A stretch of DNA of 64,000 nt from Fusarium oxysporum f. sp. lycopersici 4287 (Eukaryota; Ascomycota; Sordariomycetes; Hypocreales; Nectriaceae), in the NCBI RefSeq assembly GCF_000149955.1, contig NC_030988.1, positions 1,450,109 to 1,514,108 on the forward strand, given 5' to 3'. Below the pieces are notes generated by a model. That model saw only the letters and a program-made list of their open reading frames with translations, was not told where the DNA came from and did not search any database. Below, in pieces: positions 53,285 to 62,742 of the stretch. Positions within the stretch are counted from its first letter, which is position 1. Each line of letters begins with the position of its first letter. The position numbers and the translations under genes were made by a program.

Positions 53285-53889
53285 ATGGCCTTAGCTCCCG
53301 CTCTACCTCCTCCTAATGATTGGCCAAATGGACAACCATATCATGTGGTTATTGATACTGTCTTCAAAGAGTTAGGTAAGATTTTGTTCTCTTAGCAGAT
53401 CGACTGGTACTTACCTGCTGTGTAGAAAGACAAGGGGCTGTCCTGAGGGAAGCCTGCCTCTCTGTGCCTATAGAGGTATGCCACCTTCGAAAGGAGTACG
53501 AGTGGATTCCTCCAAACGAAATAATTTGGTACATTCCGGAAACTCAGTACGATATAGAGATGGTGACTGGTTGTACCTTAGCTTTTGCGGGTATGTTTCT
53601 GTCACTTCAGCCTCGTCTTTTTATGTACCAAAGCGCGACTAGCTGCACAAATGAAGCTAGGTGCGTTACAGCCTTGATCAAGACCAATCGTGATAAAATC
53701 GTGGGGTATAATAAGGGGAAAGATTATGAGATGTGGGTAGACTTTGACAGCACTGATTACGATGGGAATGCAGACCTAGGAGGCTTTCCCACCAAGATCA
53801 GCGACCATTATGGGCAGCCTCCTGCCGCCCTGCATGTATCTGGGGAACTACACCCCCTAGAGTCTTATTTAGCCCCTCCCAGTATGTAG
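53285..53889 (+). CDS. small orphan-family protein A (tandem paralogue)
   Basis: Exons 53285-53375 and 53426-53889 give 184 aa. The 50-bp intron (gtaaga...gtgtag) is in phase 1 and falls after VFKEL. The product starts MALAPALPPPNDWP; an upstream in-frame ATG at 53252 is less likely because the next gene starts in the same style. Key segments are VIDTVFKELERQGAVL, EYEWIPPNEIIWYIPETQYD and GCTLAFAGMFLSL, followed by an extra C-terminal part (CVTALIKTNRDKIVGYNKGK...) absent from the neighbour. It aligns with the gene at 53968 through P-x-LP-x-P...VF-(K/Q)-EL, EW-(I/L)-P, W-(Y/C)-IP and LAF. No known domain is recognised. The two form a local tandem duplication. Confidence 0.65.
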
Positions 53890-53967
53890 ATGTATTTAAA
53901 GTCCCAACAGGCCGCTTCAAAAACGGACAGACACTTCTCATTCTTCCATACTTGCTTTGTCCCGACA

Positions 53968-54347
53968 ATGGCAGCCTCTTTGCCCACTTTGCCCCCTCCC
54001 TCTTTGCCTGCTTTACCCTCTCCCAAAAGCTGGTCACACCTTCAAGAATACACTGTGGCCTCGAATGAAGTCTTTCAGGAGCTAAGTAAGATTATACTTA
54101 CTTAATATCCTAGCAAGTGCTAACCAATGAAACAGAAGAGCGGAATATTACTCTGGAAGACGATTGTGATATCTCATATGCGTCGATCTTGCACGAAGAC
54201 GAGATGTTTCTCTGGCTTCCAAAAAACAACAAGCTCTGGTGCATACCGGTATCCTGTGAGGAGCTGAGTAGAAGGAGTGATTGCTATCTGATGTTCGCCT
54301 TCAATTGCCTGAACCACTCACAGTTTGTCATTCATTCTCAAAACTGA
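53968..54347 (+). CDS. small orphan-family protein B (tandem paralogue)
   Basis: Exons 53968-54085 and 54136-54347 give 109 aa. The 50-bp phase-1 intron (gtaaga ... gctaac ... aaacag) lies at the same place (VFQEL) as in the gene at 53285. The product starts MAASLPTLPPPSLPALPSPK (proline-rich), then EVFQELKERNITLEDD, EMFLWLPKNNKLWCIPV and CYLMFAFNCL, and ends HSQFVIHSQN. A tatttaaagtcc box lies about 70 bp before the ATG. It is shorter than its paralogue at the C-terminus; an immediately following open frame (54351) could be a remnant of the missing part. Function unknown. Confidence 0.65.
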
Positions 54348-54350
54348 AAA

Positions 54351-54614
54351 ATGGTCAACACATCGAGTGAAGAGATCCAAACACGACACGAAATGATAAG
54401 GAATTGGTCAATGAATGCACTAGGGCCACGGGATGTGAGCCAGAAATATGCGTCCATAGGAGAGCGGGGGATGATGGTGCAGAGCAAGCATGTATCCCCG
54501 AGTGCGTATTTGCAAGACGATGAATACGCTCAAATAGGCGCATGGTCGGGAAAAGCGTCCAAATTTGTGGTAGAGGATCATTACTGTATCGTTTGTGTAC
54601 ACCCTCGCGGTTAA
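54351..54614 (+). CDS. ORF of 87 codons, doubtful
   Basis: This starts three bases after the stop of the gene at 53968, reads MVNTSSEEIQTRHEMIRNWS and ends at 54614. Its position suggests either a decayed C-terminal part of that gene or a chance frame. No features are recognised. Confidence 0.25.
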   Translation: MVNTSSEEIQTRHEMIRNWSMNALGPRDVSQKYASIGERGMMVQSKHVSPSAYLQDDEYAQIGAWSGKASKFVVEDHYCIVCVHPRG

Positions 54615-54780
54615 AGGCAATTTTATTGTTAGAAATATGATGATGGTGCTCCTGCTTATTGTACCTGGACATCACTAGCCACAAAGACGGGGCGCAGCTA
54701 GTGATGTATCAGCACCTGGAGACCCACATTGAATTTGAAGTGGACCCAAGTCTCCCCAGGCACTCGGAGCTCATGGCGCT

Positions 54781-54801
54781 AAGCAATGGGTACATAAGTA
54801 G
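54781..54801 (+). promoter_or_regulatory. shared promoter block, copy 1
   Basis: AAGCAATGGGTACATAAGTA lies 78 bp before the ATG at 54879. The same block, with one change (C for T), lies before the ATG at 59612. The central TACATAAGTA resembles a TATA box. Weaker similarity extends upstream (gtgatgtatcagcacc here, ggtgataatgcagcacc there). Confidence 0.6.
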
Positions 54802-54878
54802 TACGGCACCCCTCGTCACATCCACTGGGTTCTGCCATCCACAACATCACATCTCTACGTTGACGCTTTCCCCCTACC

Positions 54879-55437
54879 ATGCTCACCACAAATGATGACG
54901 TGGTGCTCGAGGCACTGAAGCAGCTCCAATCATACTTCGAAAATAAACCGATCCAAAGGAATACGTGGTCCGGGAGGCAAGTTGGTAGAAAGGATGAAGA
55001 CGTGTTGCAGACCGTCTTACCAAGATTGAAAGACTGGGCAGAAAGGATACAGACGCTGCACTCGAGCATTTCTGTCGGGCCCAATCGGCAGACAATAACT
55101 TCCGAATCAGACCAGGAAGGGGAAGATTCAGGGCGAAGCCTGGCTCTCAAAGCCACTTATGCTCCTTGCCACCATTGACCATACGTCTTCACCGAATGAT
55201 GCAGACCCCAATCAGCCGTATGACGAAGCAGCAGAATATGAGCTGCCTCAGCTCATTGACCGCTATTTCAAACCTCTATTCGAAAGATTCGGACTAGGCC
55301 CTCAGCAGCAGAGAGCCTACGGCACCGCCCAATATCTTCCTGCTTTTGATATTTTGCGAAAAGCTGTCCATGCCCAGACGTACAAACATCTCAAAGGGTT
55401 ACACTTGGACACTTCAGTCGATGTTCGCAGAAAATAA
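54879..55437 (+). pseudogene. hypothetical protein, probably split by a frameshift
   Basis: Two overlapping frames follow each other. 54879-55178 reads MLTTNDDVVLEALKQLQSYF...LQTVLPRLKDWAERIQTLHSS, helical and coding-like. 55159-55437 reads MLLATIDHTSSPND...ELPQLIDRYFKPLFERFGLGPQ...FDILRKAVHAQTYKH. The overlap at about 55150 suggests that one base change separates what was one protein of about 185 aa. Alternatively these are two small genes, although the second has no promoter room. The KPLFERFGLGP phrase recalls RPLVEELGLGP in the gene at 51042. A duplicated promoter block precedes the first ATG. Function unknown. Confidence 0.4.
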
Positions 55438-55495
55438 TTACCAGAGCATGAATGGGTCCGTTCTCCGATAGGTAACGGGATTTGCCTGGCAAAGC

Positions 55496-55720
55496 ATGGC
55501 CATTACTACGATATTCTCCTCCTACTTCAAAATAAGTTTCAAGTTAGCTCATTGGCTCGACGAACTCAATCGCCACCAGCGCCGGAAAAAGGAAGCCTTA
55601 GACCGGCTCTTGCCATCTATGGCTGGCAGCTTCCAGATGACCAATGCTGAGCTCAGTGCCCAATTAGAGCAGATTGAGCGGTCAAATGATCAACATCATG
55701 ACTTCTTCAGTGAGATGTAG
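55496..55720 (+). CDS. small coiled-coil ORF, 74 aa
   Basis: It reads MAITTIFSSYFKISFKLAHWLDELNRHQRRKKEALDRLL... and AELSAQLEQIERSNDQHH, strongly helical with heptad-like spacing. It could be an exon of a larger gene, but no in-frame joint to its neighbours was found. Another frame over the same stretch is also open, so confidence is low. Confidence 0.35.
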   Translation: MAITTIFSSYFKISFKLAHWLDELNRHQRRKKEALDRLLPSMAGSFQMTNAELSAQLEQIERSNDQHHDFFSEM

Positions 55721-55746
55721 TGTCAGCAACAGATGCCACTGCTAAG

Positions 55747-56277
55747 ATGTCGATTATTTGGATTGGCCAAGAGGCTCCTATATCATTTGAGGAGGGAGAG
55801 CCGGCGGTCGATATCAAAGGAAAGAAAAATGTACGGTCAATACCCCAAGGTTCTACCTGGCTAAATTAATGCGCATAGTCTACAATTATTACATCCGACA
55901 ACAAGAACCATGAGCATCTGAGACAATCAGACTCTGACGTTACTGGAGATGCTCAAAAGTACAAAAGGTTACTGTCATATAGAGACCAGGCCTATGAGCA
56001 TTTGGTACAGCAGAACCAGACTCATGAGAAGAGCATTGCCTACTATTGCCGGATGTTATTCGAATCGATCAAGGAATGGAGCGAGTTCCAGCTCTGGCCA
56101 GAGTCAGTGGCTTCCGAATCAGAGGGGGAAGAGGAGGATGCCACTGCCCCTTCCATCGAGAATACAAACATTCAGCTGTGGCAAAACCGCTCCAATCGAT
56201 TCATGGTACCAGAGACTGACAAAGTTAGACTTTTAGGCCCAGAGGACGAGAAATATGAGCCGTACGTGGTGGTTTGA
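55747..56277 (+). CDS. hypothetical helical protein, two exons
   Basis: Exons 55747-55830 and 55879-56277 give 160 aa. The 48-bp intron (gtacgg ... ggctaaatt ... gcatag) is in phase 0 and joins DIKGKKN to STIITSDNKN. The start reads MSIIWIGQEAPISFEEGEP. The middle is a long helix (YKRLLSYRDQAYEHLVQQNQTHEKSIAYYCRMLFESIKEW), followed by an acidic segment (ESEGEEEDATAPS) and a short tail ending DEKYEPYVVV. It has no membrane segment or catalytic motif and no recognised family. Confidence 0.55.
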
Positions 56278-56485
56278 TCGGATGCTAGGTACTTCAGCCA
56301 GTAATTTATGTCAATTTTGTTCCGAATATATACTGGACGGCGTGAGAGTGGTGAAGAGCGCATGGAAATTGATGAAAGTACCAATCAGAGTTGCAATACA
56401 TCACTCAACGTTAAGAACGCGACCAATGGAAAACTCGACCCCATGAGATGGCGATGAATCCAGCGTGAAAATGTTCTCATGTTGC

Positions 56486-56929
56486 TTAGTTTTCCGTAAT
56501 CGCGTTTTCTAAAGACACCCAAGTCTCCGTCCCCTTCCTACTTCCTGAGTTCCCGATGTCCGTGAAGTTACCGAGGCGCTGTTCGCGAGTTTCTGTCGAT
56601 GAGGGTATGAATGTCGGCAACTCGGCGAGCTTGGAATCAGGCTGTTCCATTAGCCGCGTCGTCAGTGCACCGGTAACCCCATGAAGATGGGTCAAGGCGG
56701 TATTTGCGGGTGTAGTTTCCTCAGCAGAGTATTTCTGCATCTGTCGCAACCTGTGGTTGCATTGCTTGAGCTTTTCATCTTCGTCCTTGAGCGTGGTGAT
56801 CTGATCGAGGAGCTTCTTGCATATTTGATCAAAACGAAACTCCTTGTCAGGAGTTTAGTGTATATTCATGATCTCAGATAGCTGGCGTATCTCAGGTGCC
56901 AAGTTCTCTCCTTCCTGTTCACAAGCCAT
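56486..56929 (-). pseudogene. coiled-coil protein with one in-frame stop
   Basis: From 56929 the frame reads MACEQEGENLAPEIRQLSEIMNIH, then TAA at 56855-56857, then TPDKEFRFDQICKKLLDQIT, TLKDEDEKLKQCNHRLRQMQK and a Thr/Pro/Ser-rich tail to 56486 (LENAITEN). Both sides are in the same frame, and the part after the stop has clear heptad character, so a single nonsense change (for instance CAA to TAA) explains it. No GT donor is available to splice around it. The leader upstream resembles that of the coiled-coil gene at 52005 (GTCACAA followed by pyrimidine-rich sequence). Function unknown. Confidence 0.5.
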
Positions 56930-57215
56930 TGGTTCAAATTCGATTCCAGAGTGGCGCGTGAGCGAAGAGGATGAGTTGGAGAAAATAATTAAGGGGCATG
57001 ATTGATATTTGTGACAGGAGGGATACATCCAACCCTGTCAATGGCGACTCAGCCAGCCACTGAGTGACTTTCTGATCCCTGGCAACTGAAACCCCTAAGT
57101 AACAGTGCATTAGTGCGGGCTGTCGGTCAAACAGTTAGTGGGCTACAGTACGGTGGCAGGGCCCTACCATCCTTACACGCAGAGTCCCATCCATGTTGAA
57201 GTACTTGGTTAGGTC

Positions 57216-57225
57216 TATATAAGTC
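57216..57225 (+). promoter_or_regulatory. TATA-like box of the gene at 57276
   Basis: tatataagtc lies about 55 bp before the ATG, inside a 346-bp divergent region shared with the coiled-coil gene on the other strand. Confidence 0.5.
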
Positions 57226-57275
57226 ATGGGGGTCGCCGTCATCTACCCAAGCATATCTAACTTTTACACAACAAA

Positions 57276-57682
57276 ATGGGAAATAAATCCACGATCATCG
57301 TCGGGCCCGTCCTAGAGGCCTTGAGTAAGATCAGCCCTGGTTTGAAGCAGCAATTTCTAACTTTTTTATTTTAGTTAGATGTCCGAGTATTTCTGTGGCC
57401 ATGGCGGGCAGTTGTCACTCTGCGCAACTGGTTGAAGGCTTTGAAGTCCATGGATATGCATCGGATAAGTTAAATTATGATATTGACTCGAAAGAGTGCT
57501 TCTATAAAGTAGATCAGTCATATGGGGAAGTAAAAGAGGCAACTAGATGGTATTTAAACGTATTTTTAGAGAAAGAGCTTGTCGTCATCATTGGAGCTTA
57601 CTGGAGGTCTGGAAAAGAGAGGGCTGCAGTAGGGCATTGTATAGAAAGACATCCCAACTGGACAAAGTGGCGAACTGGTTAG
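57276..57682 (+). CDS. small orphan protein, intron as in the 53-54 kb paralogues
   Basis: Exons 57276-57324 and 57375-57682 give 118 aa. The intron is again exactly 50 bp (gtaaga...ttttag) and in phase 1, falling after PVLEAL, a position like the VFKEL and VFQEL of the genes at 53285 and 53968. The product starts MGNKSTIIVGPVLEAL, then CPSISVAMAGSCHSAQLVEG, a charged middle (DKLNYDIDSKECFYKVDQS) and ATRWYLNVFLEKELVVIIGAYW near the C-terminus. The first Gly after Met (MGNKST) would allow N-myristoylation. Sequence similarity to the other two genes beyond the exon joint is weak, so common origin is only suggested. Function unknown. Confidence 0.6.
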
Positions 57683-57796
57683 TATGTCAACATGTACTTC
57701 TTTCTGCATAAAAGTGCTGTAGCCAGAGAGCCAAGAGGGCTTACAGCCGCCATGTTTCTCCCCCTGAAATTATTGTGATACAGCTGCAGATAGAGC

Positions 57797-58309
57797 ATGG
57801 GTCTGCAAGAGTGGCTTAACAAGATGTTTGGTAGCGGTGAAGAGCATGTATGGGATTCCTGAGTATTTATTTACCATACCTCAAGAGACAACTCTAGTCT
57901 AGGTAGTTTTCTCTGCTTTACCCATACTGCTAATAATCTAGCTCGCACCCTCGATCAAAATCACAGAGGAAACGAGGATAAGAGGGATGAAGAGGAAGAG
58001 TGTGTGGAAGTTGATCAAGGCCAGCTGGCCGATGACTAGGGAGCCGAACAGGATGTTGATGAAAGCGAGCAAGAATATGAGCTCGTCTCCGATGACGAGC
58101 GTGGAGGGGTACTTTCACCACGTGCTGACATCAAGAAAGGTCAAAGCAAGGACCGAGATGAAAAACTATCTAGTTACTGGATGAAGTTGTTGCAGTCTCA
58201 GCGGGTACGTAAAGTACGTAGTTCGTCTCGCTACTGTGTGGCACGGCACGTGGCGTGTGGAGACGCTGGAGATGAGTACAAAGCATGCACTGTGCGCCTG
58301 AATTTATGA
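57797..58309 (+). pseudogene. acidic protein gene with one in-frame stop
   Basis: A first exon may read MGLQEWLNKMF (57797 onward, donor gtagcg at 57830). After an acceptor at ataatctag (about 57941) the frame continues RTLDQNHRGNEDKRDEEEEC and VEVDQGQLADD, meets TAG at 58037-58039, then GAEQDVDESEQEYELVSDDE, SPRADIKKGQSKDRDEK and SSYWMKLLQSQR. The acidic, charged character is the same on both sides of the stop, while other frames lack it. One nonsense change would explain it. The model is tentative. Confidence 0.35.
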
Positions 58310-58346
58310 CACACCGCATCTCCTTTGCAACACTTCTCATATCGAC

Positions 58347-58761
58347 ATGGCCGCAGATAATAATCACCTCCACTCACTTCTCAAAACGATAGAGGCCGAG
58401 ATTTCTCACCTAAGAGCTGATGTCTACGCTCAAATCACCTCCCAGCCGATAAGGCGATCGAATGGTAAAAAAGGCAGAAACCGAGATTCTCATCAACAAC
58501 GGCCATGGGAGAAAATTGAGAAGAGGTTGAAAGTAGTTTACAAGGTGATTCATAGGCTAGAGTCAAGGCCCAATCGAAGGGGAATGGTATAAGCAACTAC
58601 ATTTACTCTTGGCTAAGCACGATAAAAGAGTTCCAGATAGCAGTTACATCTTCAAGCTATCTATAGAAGAGCTCGACAGTATCCGATCCGAGCGACAATC
58701 CTTCAATACCATACCATGGGTTGCAACAGACGATTACATGTTTGTAAAATGCAGGTTCTGA
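58347..58761 (+). pseudogene. small helical protein gene, probably frameshifted
   Basis: The frame from 58347 reads MAADNNHLHSLLKTIEAEIS...WEKIEKRLKVVYKVIHRLES and stops at 58592 (82 codons). Directly after, another frame reads EWYKQLHLLLAKHDKRVPDS, SYIFKLSIEELDSIRSERQS and WVATDDYMFVKCRF to 58761, equally protein-like. A one-base change near 58585 or an unrecognised intron would unite them into about 137 residues. A leader with cacttctcatatcgac precedes the ATG. Function unknown. Confidence 0.4.
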
Positions 58762-59538
58762 GTTTCGAGAAATGGATAATAGCAATAGAAGATGCAATGG
58801 TTTGCTAGAGGCAAGAGGAACCCAAGAAGCATGGAATTACACTTGTACCAAGATACGTGATGGAGGGGCCTGGGACGCCAAATATTTTGCTGCAATTCAA
58901 CAGATAACCACCTGCTCTAATCCTTTCTCCTCTTTTAGCGATGAATCCATTCATTGATTAGATCTCCTTTATACTATTGCCTATGGTTGCCAATACTCTA
59001 ACTCTCTTATTGACATGGAGAAGTACTCTCAAGCCAATGTCAACGACATGCAAAAGCTCGACAACCCTACCGAAAGCGAGATCATCATTTAAAGCCTTTT
59101 TGAAGAGGAGTATCAATAAATTGTAGAGGCGCTGGTGTTGAAATGGCTAGGACAGGTTATAGAGTGGAATGCCGGGGTCGTGTTCGTTCTCACACAAATT
59201 TTTCTTCTTCCCGTTGGTCATTTTTATCTACTTATCGAAATGTATACCTAAGTTCGAGGGTTAGTTGTTATCACTGCCGCTGGATCAAAGTCAACATTCA
59301 TTCCAATCAGCAGAGTTTAACCAATGCAGCGACCTCTAAAGTGCGCTTGGGGTATTCCGTGTTTTAGCGAATATCAGCGTCGCGAGATGCATCAGAGTCT
59401 TAAAAGTGGCCTAGCGCAGCACCGCCACAATGTTGTGGCGTATTGCATGACGCGGGAAGATCTTATCAGTCAGGTGATAATGCAGCACCGTATACAAGTT
59501 GGTTCGAGCATCCCCGCGCGCTTGGATCTCCCAGCCGC

Positions 59539-59559
59539 AAGCAACGGGTACATAAGTAG
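59539..59559 (+). promoter_or_regulatory. shared promoter block, copy 2
   Basis: AAGCAACGGGTACATAAGTA lies 53 bp before the ATG at 59612 and matches the block at 54781 except for one base. See that entry. Confidence 0.6.
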
Positions 59560-59611
59560 CGTGAGGCTCCAGTCGCATCCGCCTCGCACCAACTTTCTCA
59601 GCAACACTATG

Positions 59612-59908
59612 TCCACACACAATCCTCTCGTCTCGACAATTGTCTCAATATGCACAGGTGTGCTGGAATTGTCTTCGAGTCTCAGTGCACTACATCACAA
59701 GGTTCCCGATAAATCCCCTCAAACAAAGCGACAGACGCTTTCCCAGTCGATCAGGCAAGTTGCAGTGCAACCCAAGACTCCGGTTGCTGAGCTACTGGTG
59801 ACATTCTTGGATGAATTGGATAATTTGAGTGGCCTGGCGCAGGTAATACTATCGCAGACAGAAGAAGGCCCAGGTTCATGCCCAGAATCCTATGGTTCCC
59901 AGCAATGA
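59612..59908 (+). CDS. small hypothetical protein, possibly the 5' part of the JmjC gene
   Basis: It reads MSTHNPLVSTIVSICTGVLE, then a Lys/Gln-rich stretch (HHKVPDKSPQTKRQTLSQS) and a helical end (LLVTFLDELDNLSGLAQVIL), stopping at 59908, 99 codons including the stop. Its last bases overlap the start of the JmjC frame at 59892 in another frame. Since the JmjC gene has no good promoter of its own, this ORF may be its first exon with a lost joint. It carries the duplicated promoter block upstream. Confidence 0.4.
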   Translation, partial: STHNPLVSTIVSICTGVLELSSSLSALHHKVPDKSPQTKRQTLSQSIRQVAVQPKTPVAELLVTFLDELDNLSGLAQVILSQTEEGPGSCPESYGSQQ

Positions 59909-62661
59909 ACAAGTCATGGACAAAGTGACGAATTCCCTACAGATGGACAGCCGATCCGAGACGCCATGCGAGCGGCATATCGATATACAACTCGGAATCT
60001 CTGAGCAAGAGGTCGCGTCAGAATCTCAGGCAAGCGAGATCTCATGGTCACGGCCTGCACAGACATCTGACGACCAACAGCCCGTCGGGTCAAAGGGTGT
60101 GACCATGACTGTGAATGATTTGGCCGCAACAAATAGTCCGCCTGACTCACCCAAGGACGGAGGCAACGACATCAATGTCCATGGCGCAGTCTACGTACCA
60201 ACGACCCCGAGCCCAGCCAAGCAAAGTGCAAGAGCCGGCCTAAATACAAACCCCGAGCGTGGATCATTCGCAAGGAGCCACTCGGCTGTGACTGAATCAT
60301 CAGAGGCCTCCACGGCCGCAGACACGTCACCAGCCGGTTCTGTTGCGACTCACATCACATGGCCGGCAAACTCTGGTAGGGCATGTGACGAGGATGAAGC
60401 CATGTTGGACGTCGATGACGGAGGCCTCAACATGATCACTGACTCTTGCTCGCCACAGCATCCCGCGACCAATGACACAGCTAGCTCTCAGAGTCCTTCA
60501 GTCGACGACCAGGCGCCAAGGAGTCCCACTCAAAGTCCTACGGCAGTCGCCAGGGCTGGCCAGTCGCCACTGGCCTGTGCGGCCGACAATAGGGCCAACC
60601 CTCCACCAACGGTAGACAGCGACATAAGCACCTATTCTAGAAAGCCTCATGCAGATGACGGTTTAGTTCAAGTGCTCGAATCAGCCATGGACATTCTCTG
60701 CGCTGTTGCAGCGAACTCGCTAATGCAGGGTCATTCACCAGGGAATGGAGATGACCAACACGCCAACGACCAACAAACACAGTCTCCCTCCCCCAGCCCA
60801 GCCAGTGAAGGAAGCGATACCGCTAGCGAAGGAGCCGACCGGAATACCAGAACGAACACACCACCAATGATACAGTTCACGCCATCCAATAGATCACGCT
60901 CAGATCCTCCTGCGACAACGGTCACTCTCACGCCCGCTGATATGGAAATGCTCGTCCCCAGGCTTGCCGAGATGGAAGGTGAGGGTGACTCACAGCACTC
61001 CTCTGTTCCACTCAGGAATGTTGACCTGGCCCACATGCAAGAGAGGGTCAAGACGACTGATGAAAAGTGGCAGACTACGAGCACTCGGTATGAGGCAGGT
61101 CCGAAAGGTGAGGGGTACGCAAGGATCTACGTCTCGAGTAGCCGACCTCCGATCAACTGGGAGGGTTTCACTGCTGAATGTAAGCGGCCAACACTTACCG
61201 AAATCGAGTCAATATTTGAAAAGTACGCCTTAGATCCTCCCCAAGAAGATATTCCGTATTATATCGGTAATCTCGACATTCTTCCTGGTGAGCGTTTGGA
61301 TCCTGGACCTGAGATCACGGGAAACCCTGACCTCAAGGACCTGCATGTCGCATATCACCACATTGGTGGTCCCGGTTCCGGGAACCGCACACATGGGGAA
61401 GACATCAAAAACTTTCGATCCTATAACGAGGTTTACTTCGGACCCGGGTATAAACTGTGGCTAGCGATTGAAAAACATCACATAGCCAAGATATAATGCA
61501 TTTGTCGAAGCAAACTGGAGGTGTTGCAAATGCGACCAGTTTGTTTCGCACCAATCTCTTCTTCTAGCTCCCTCCAGGCTCAAGAAGGAGGGCATAGATT
61601 ATATCGTTGCAGCCGTCGGACGTGGGGAAGCCTTCTACACCTTACCGGGACAGCAACATGCGATCATCAATTTTGGACATTGCGCCGCTCATTCCATTAA
61701 CTACGTACCCCCTGGGGAGAAAATTGACTTTAGCAAGGTCACTGCGTGTACCGAGGATGGCATGTATGCTATTGGGAAAAAGTACGGCCAAACCACTGCC
61801 TCCCCACAGGAATTGGCGCAAGCCAACAAACGGAAAGCACATCAGCAACTCTCCCAAGTCGCGCCTAAAAGATTGACACGCACCAACACCACACCCCAGC
61901 GAGAGTTAGTCGAGATCGAGCAAGGCCTATCAGAGATACCTTATCGTCGAATACAAATCGACCACCAACATCCCTCGACTGCAGAGTTGAATGTATACAA
62001 GCAAGTTGCTGCCGTGCGTAGCACAATGGCCATACAACAGTTCATTACTCTGGTAAAGGATTGGAAGAATGAAGAGGCCACCGTCCATATCGACAAGACT
62101 AAAGACAAGCTAAACCAGTCAGTGCAATCAGTGAAATTCTTTGAAGGCAGAACAAAGTTATCGAAGTTCGGACTTCGGCTCACTCAAAGAAAACTAGCTC
62201 GTGAAGCTGACACGGTAAAGGGGCCTATACAAAAGCAGCTTAAACCAGGCTTTCTTGACAAACTTGCAGCTGATCACTGTATGACGAAAGATCGGCTGAA
62301 AGACCATATTCAAGAGGGCAGACAATGGAATTCTATCTGCAAATCACACGATGGGTTGCTCCCCTTTATCCTCTTGGACTCAAAAAATCCTTTCGGGATT
62401 AAAAAACAAAACTGGACCAATCTCTATCGCGAAGAATTTACCAAGGAGGCGAATGCATTCCGCAGTCTACTTGATGATGAGTATATGAGGAACCTATGTG
62501 AAGCAGGAAAGTCCTTTGAAGATCGAGTTTTAGAGAAGGTTTTTAATGGCAGCGTTTCGGATACTGGCGGGTTTCTATGGGAGGAGAACGAGCTGGACCC
62601 GGCTTCAGACAACATCGATGAGTTACTTAAGCAGCAGGTCACCAGAAATGGAGGCACGTGA
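59892..62661 (+). pseudogene. JmjC-domain protein gene, one frameshift in the catalytic domain
   Basis: JmjC enzymes are iron/2-oxoglutarate oxygenases, mostly histone demethylases in the nucleus. The first frame (59892-61496) has a long Ser/Pro/Asp-rich region, then HHIGGPGSG, THGEDIKNFRSYNEVYFG (first His and Glu ligands) and YKLWLAIEKHHIAK near 61490. There the frame stops, but the next frame continues at once with YNAFVEANWRCCKCDQ, SHQSLLLAPSRLKKEGIDYI and FYTLPGQQHAIINFGHCAAHSINYVPPG (last His), the second half of the same domain. It runs on as a helical C-terminal region to 62661. One extra base at about 61491 explains the break. The C-terminal half (62000-62661) has no recognised domain. 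If the indel is not an error, the enzyme is dead. The first ATG is uncertain (see the ORF at 59612). Confidence 0.8.
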
Positions 62662-62742
62662 CTAAGATAACAGCTTAGTCAGAAAAAGCTACAGCGTTTT
62701 CTGACTCAGCATATACTTCATGACTACCCTACACTTGAGTAA

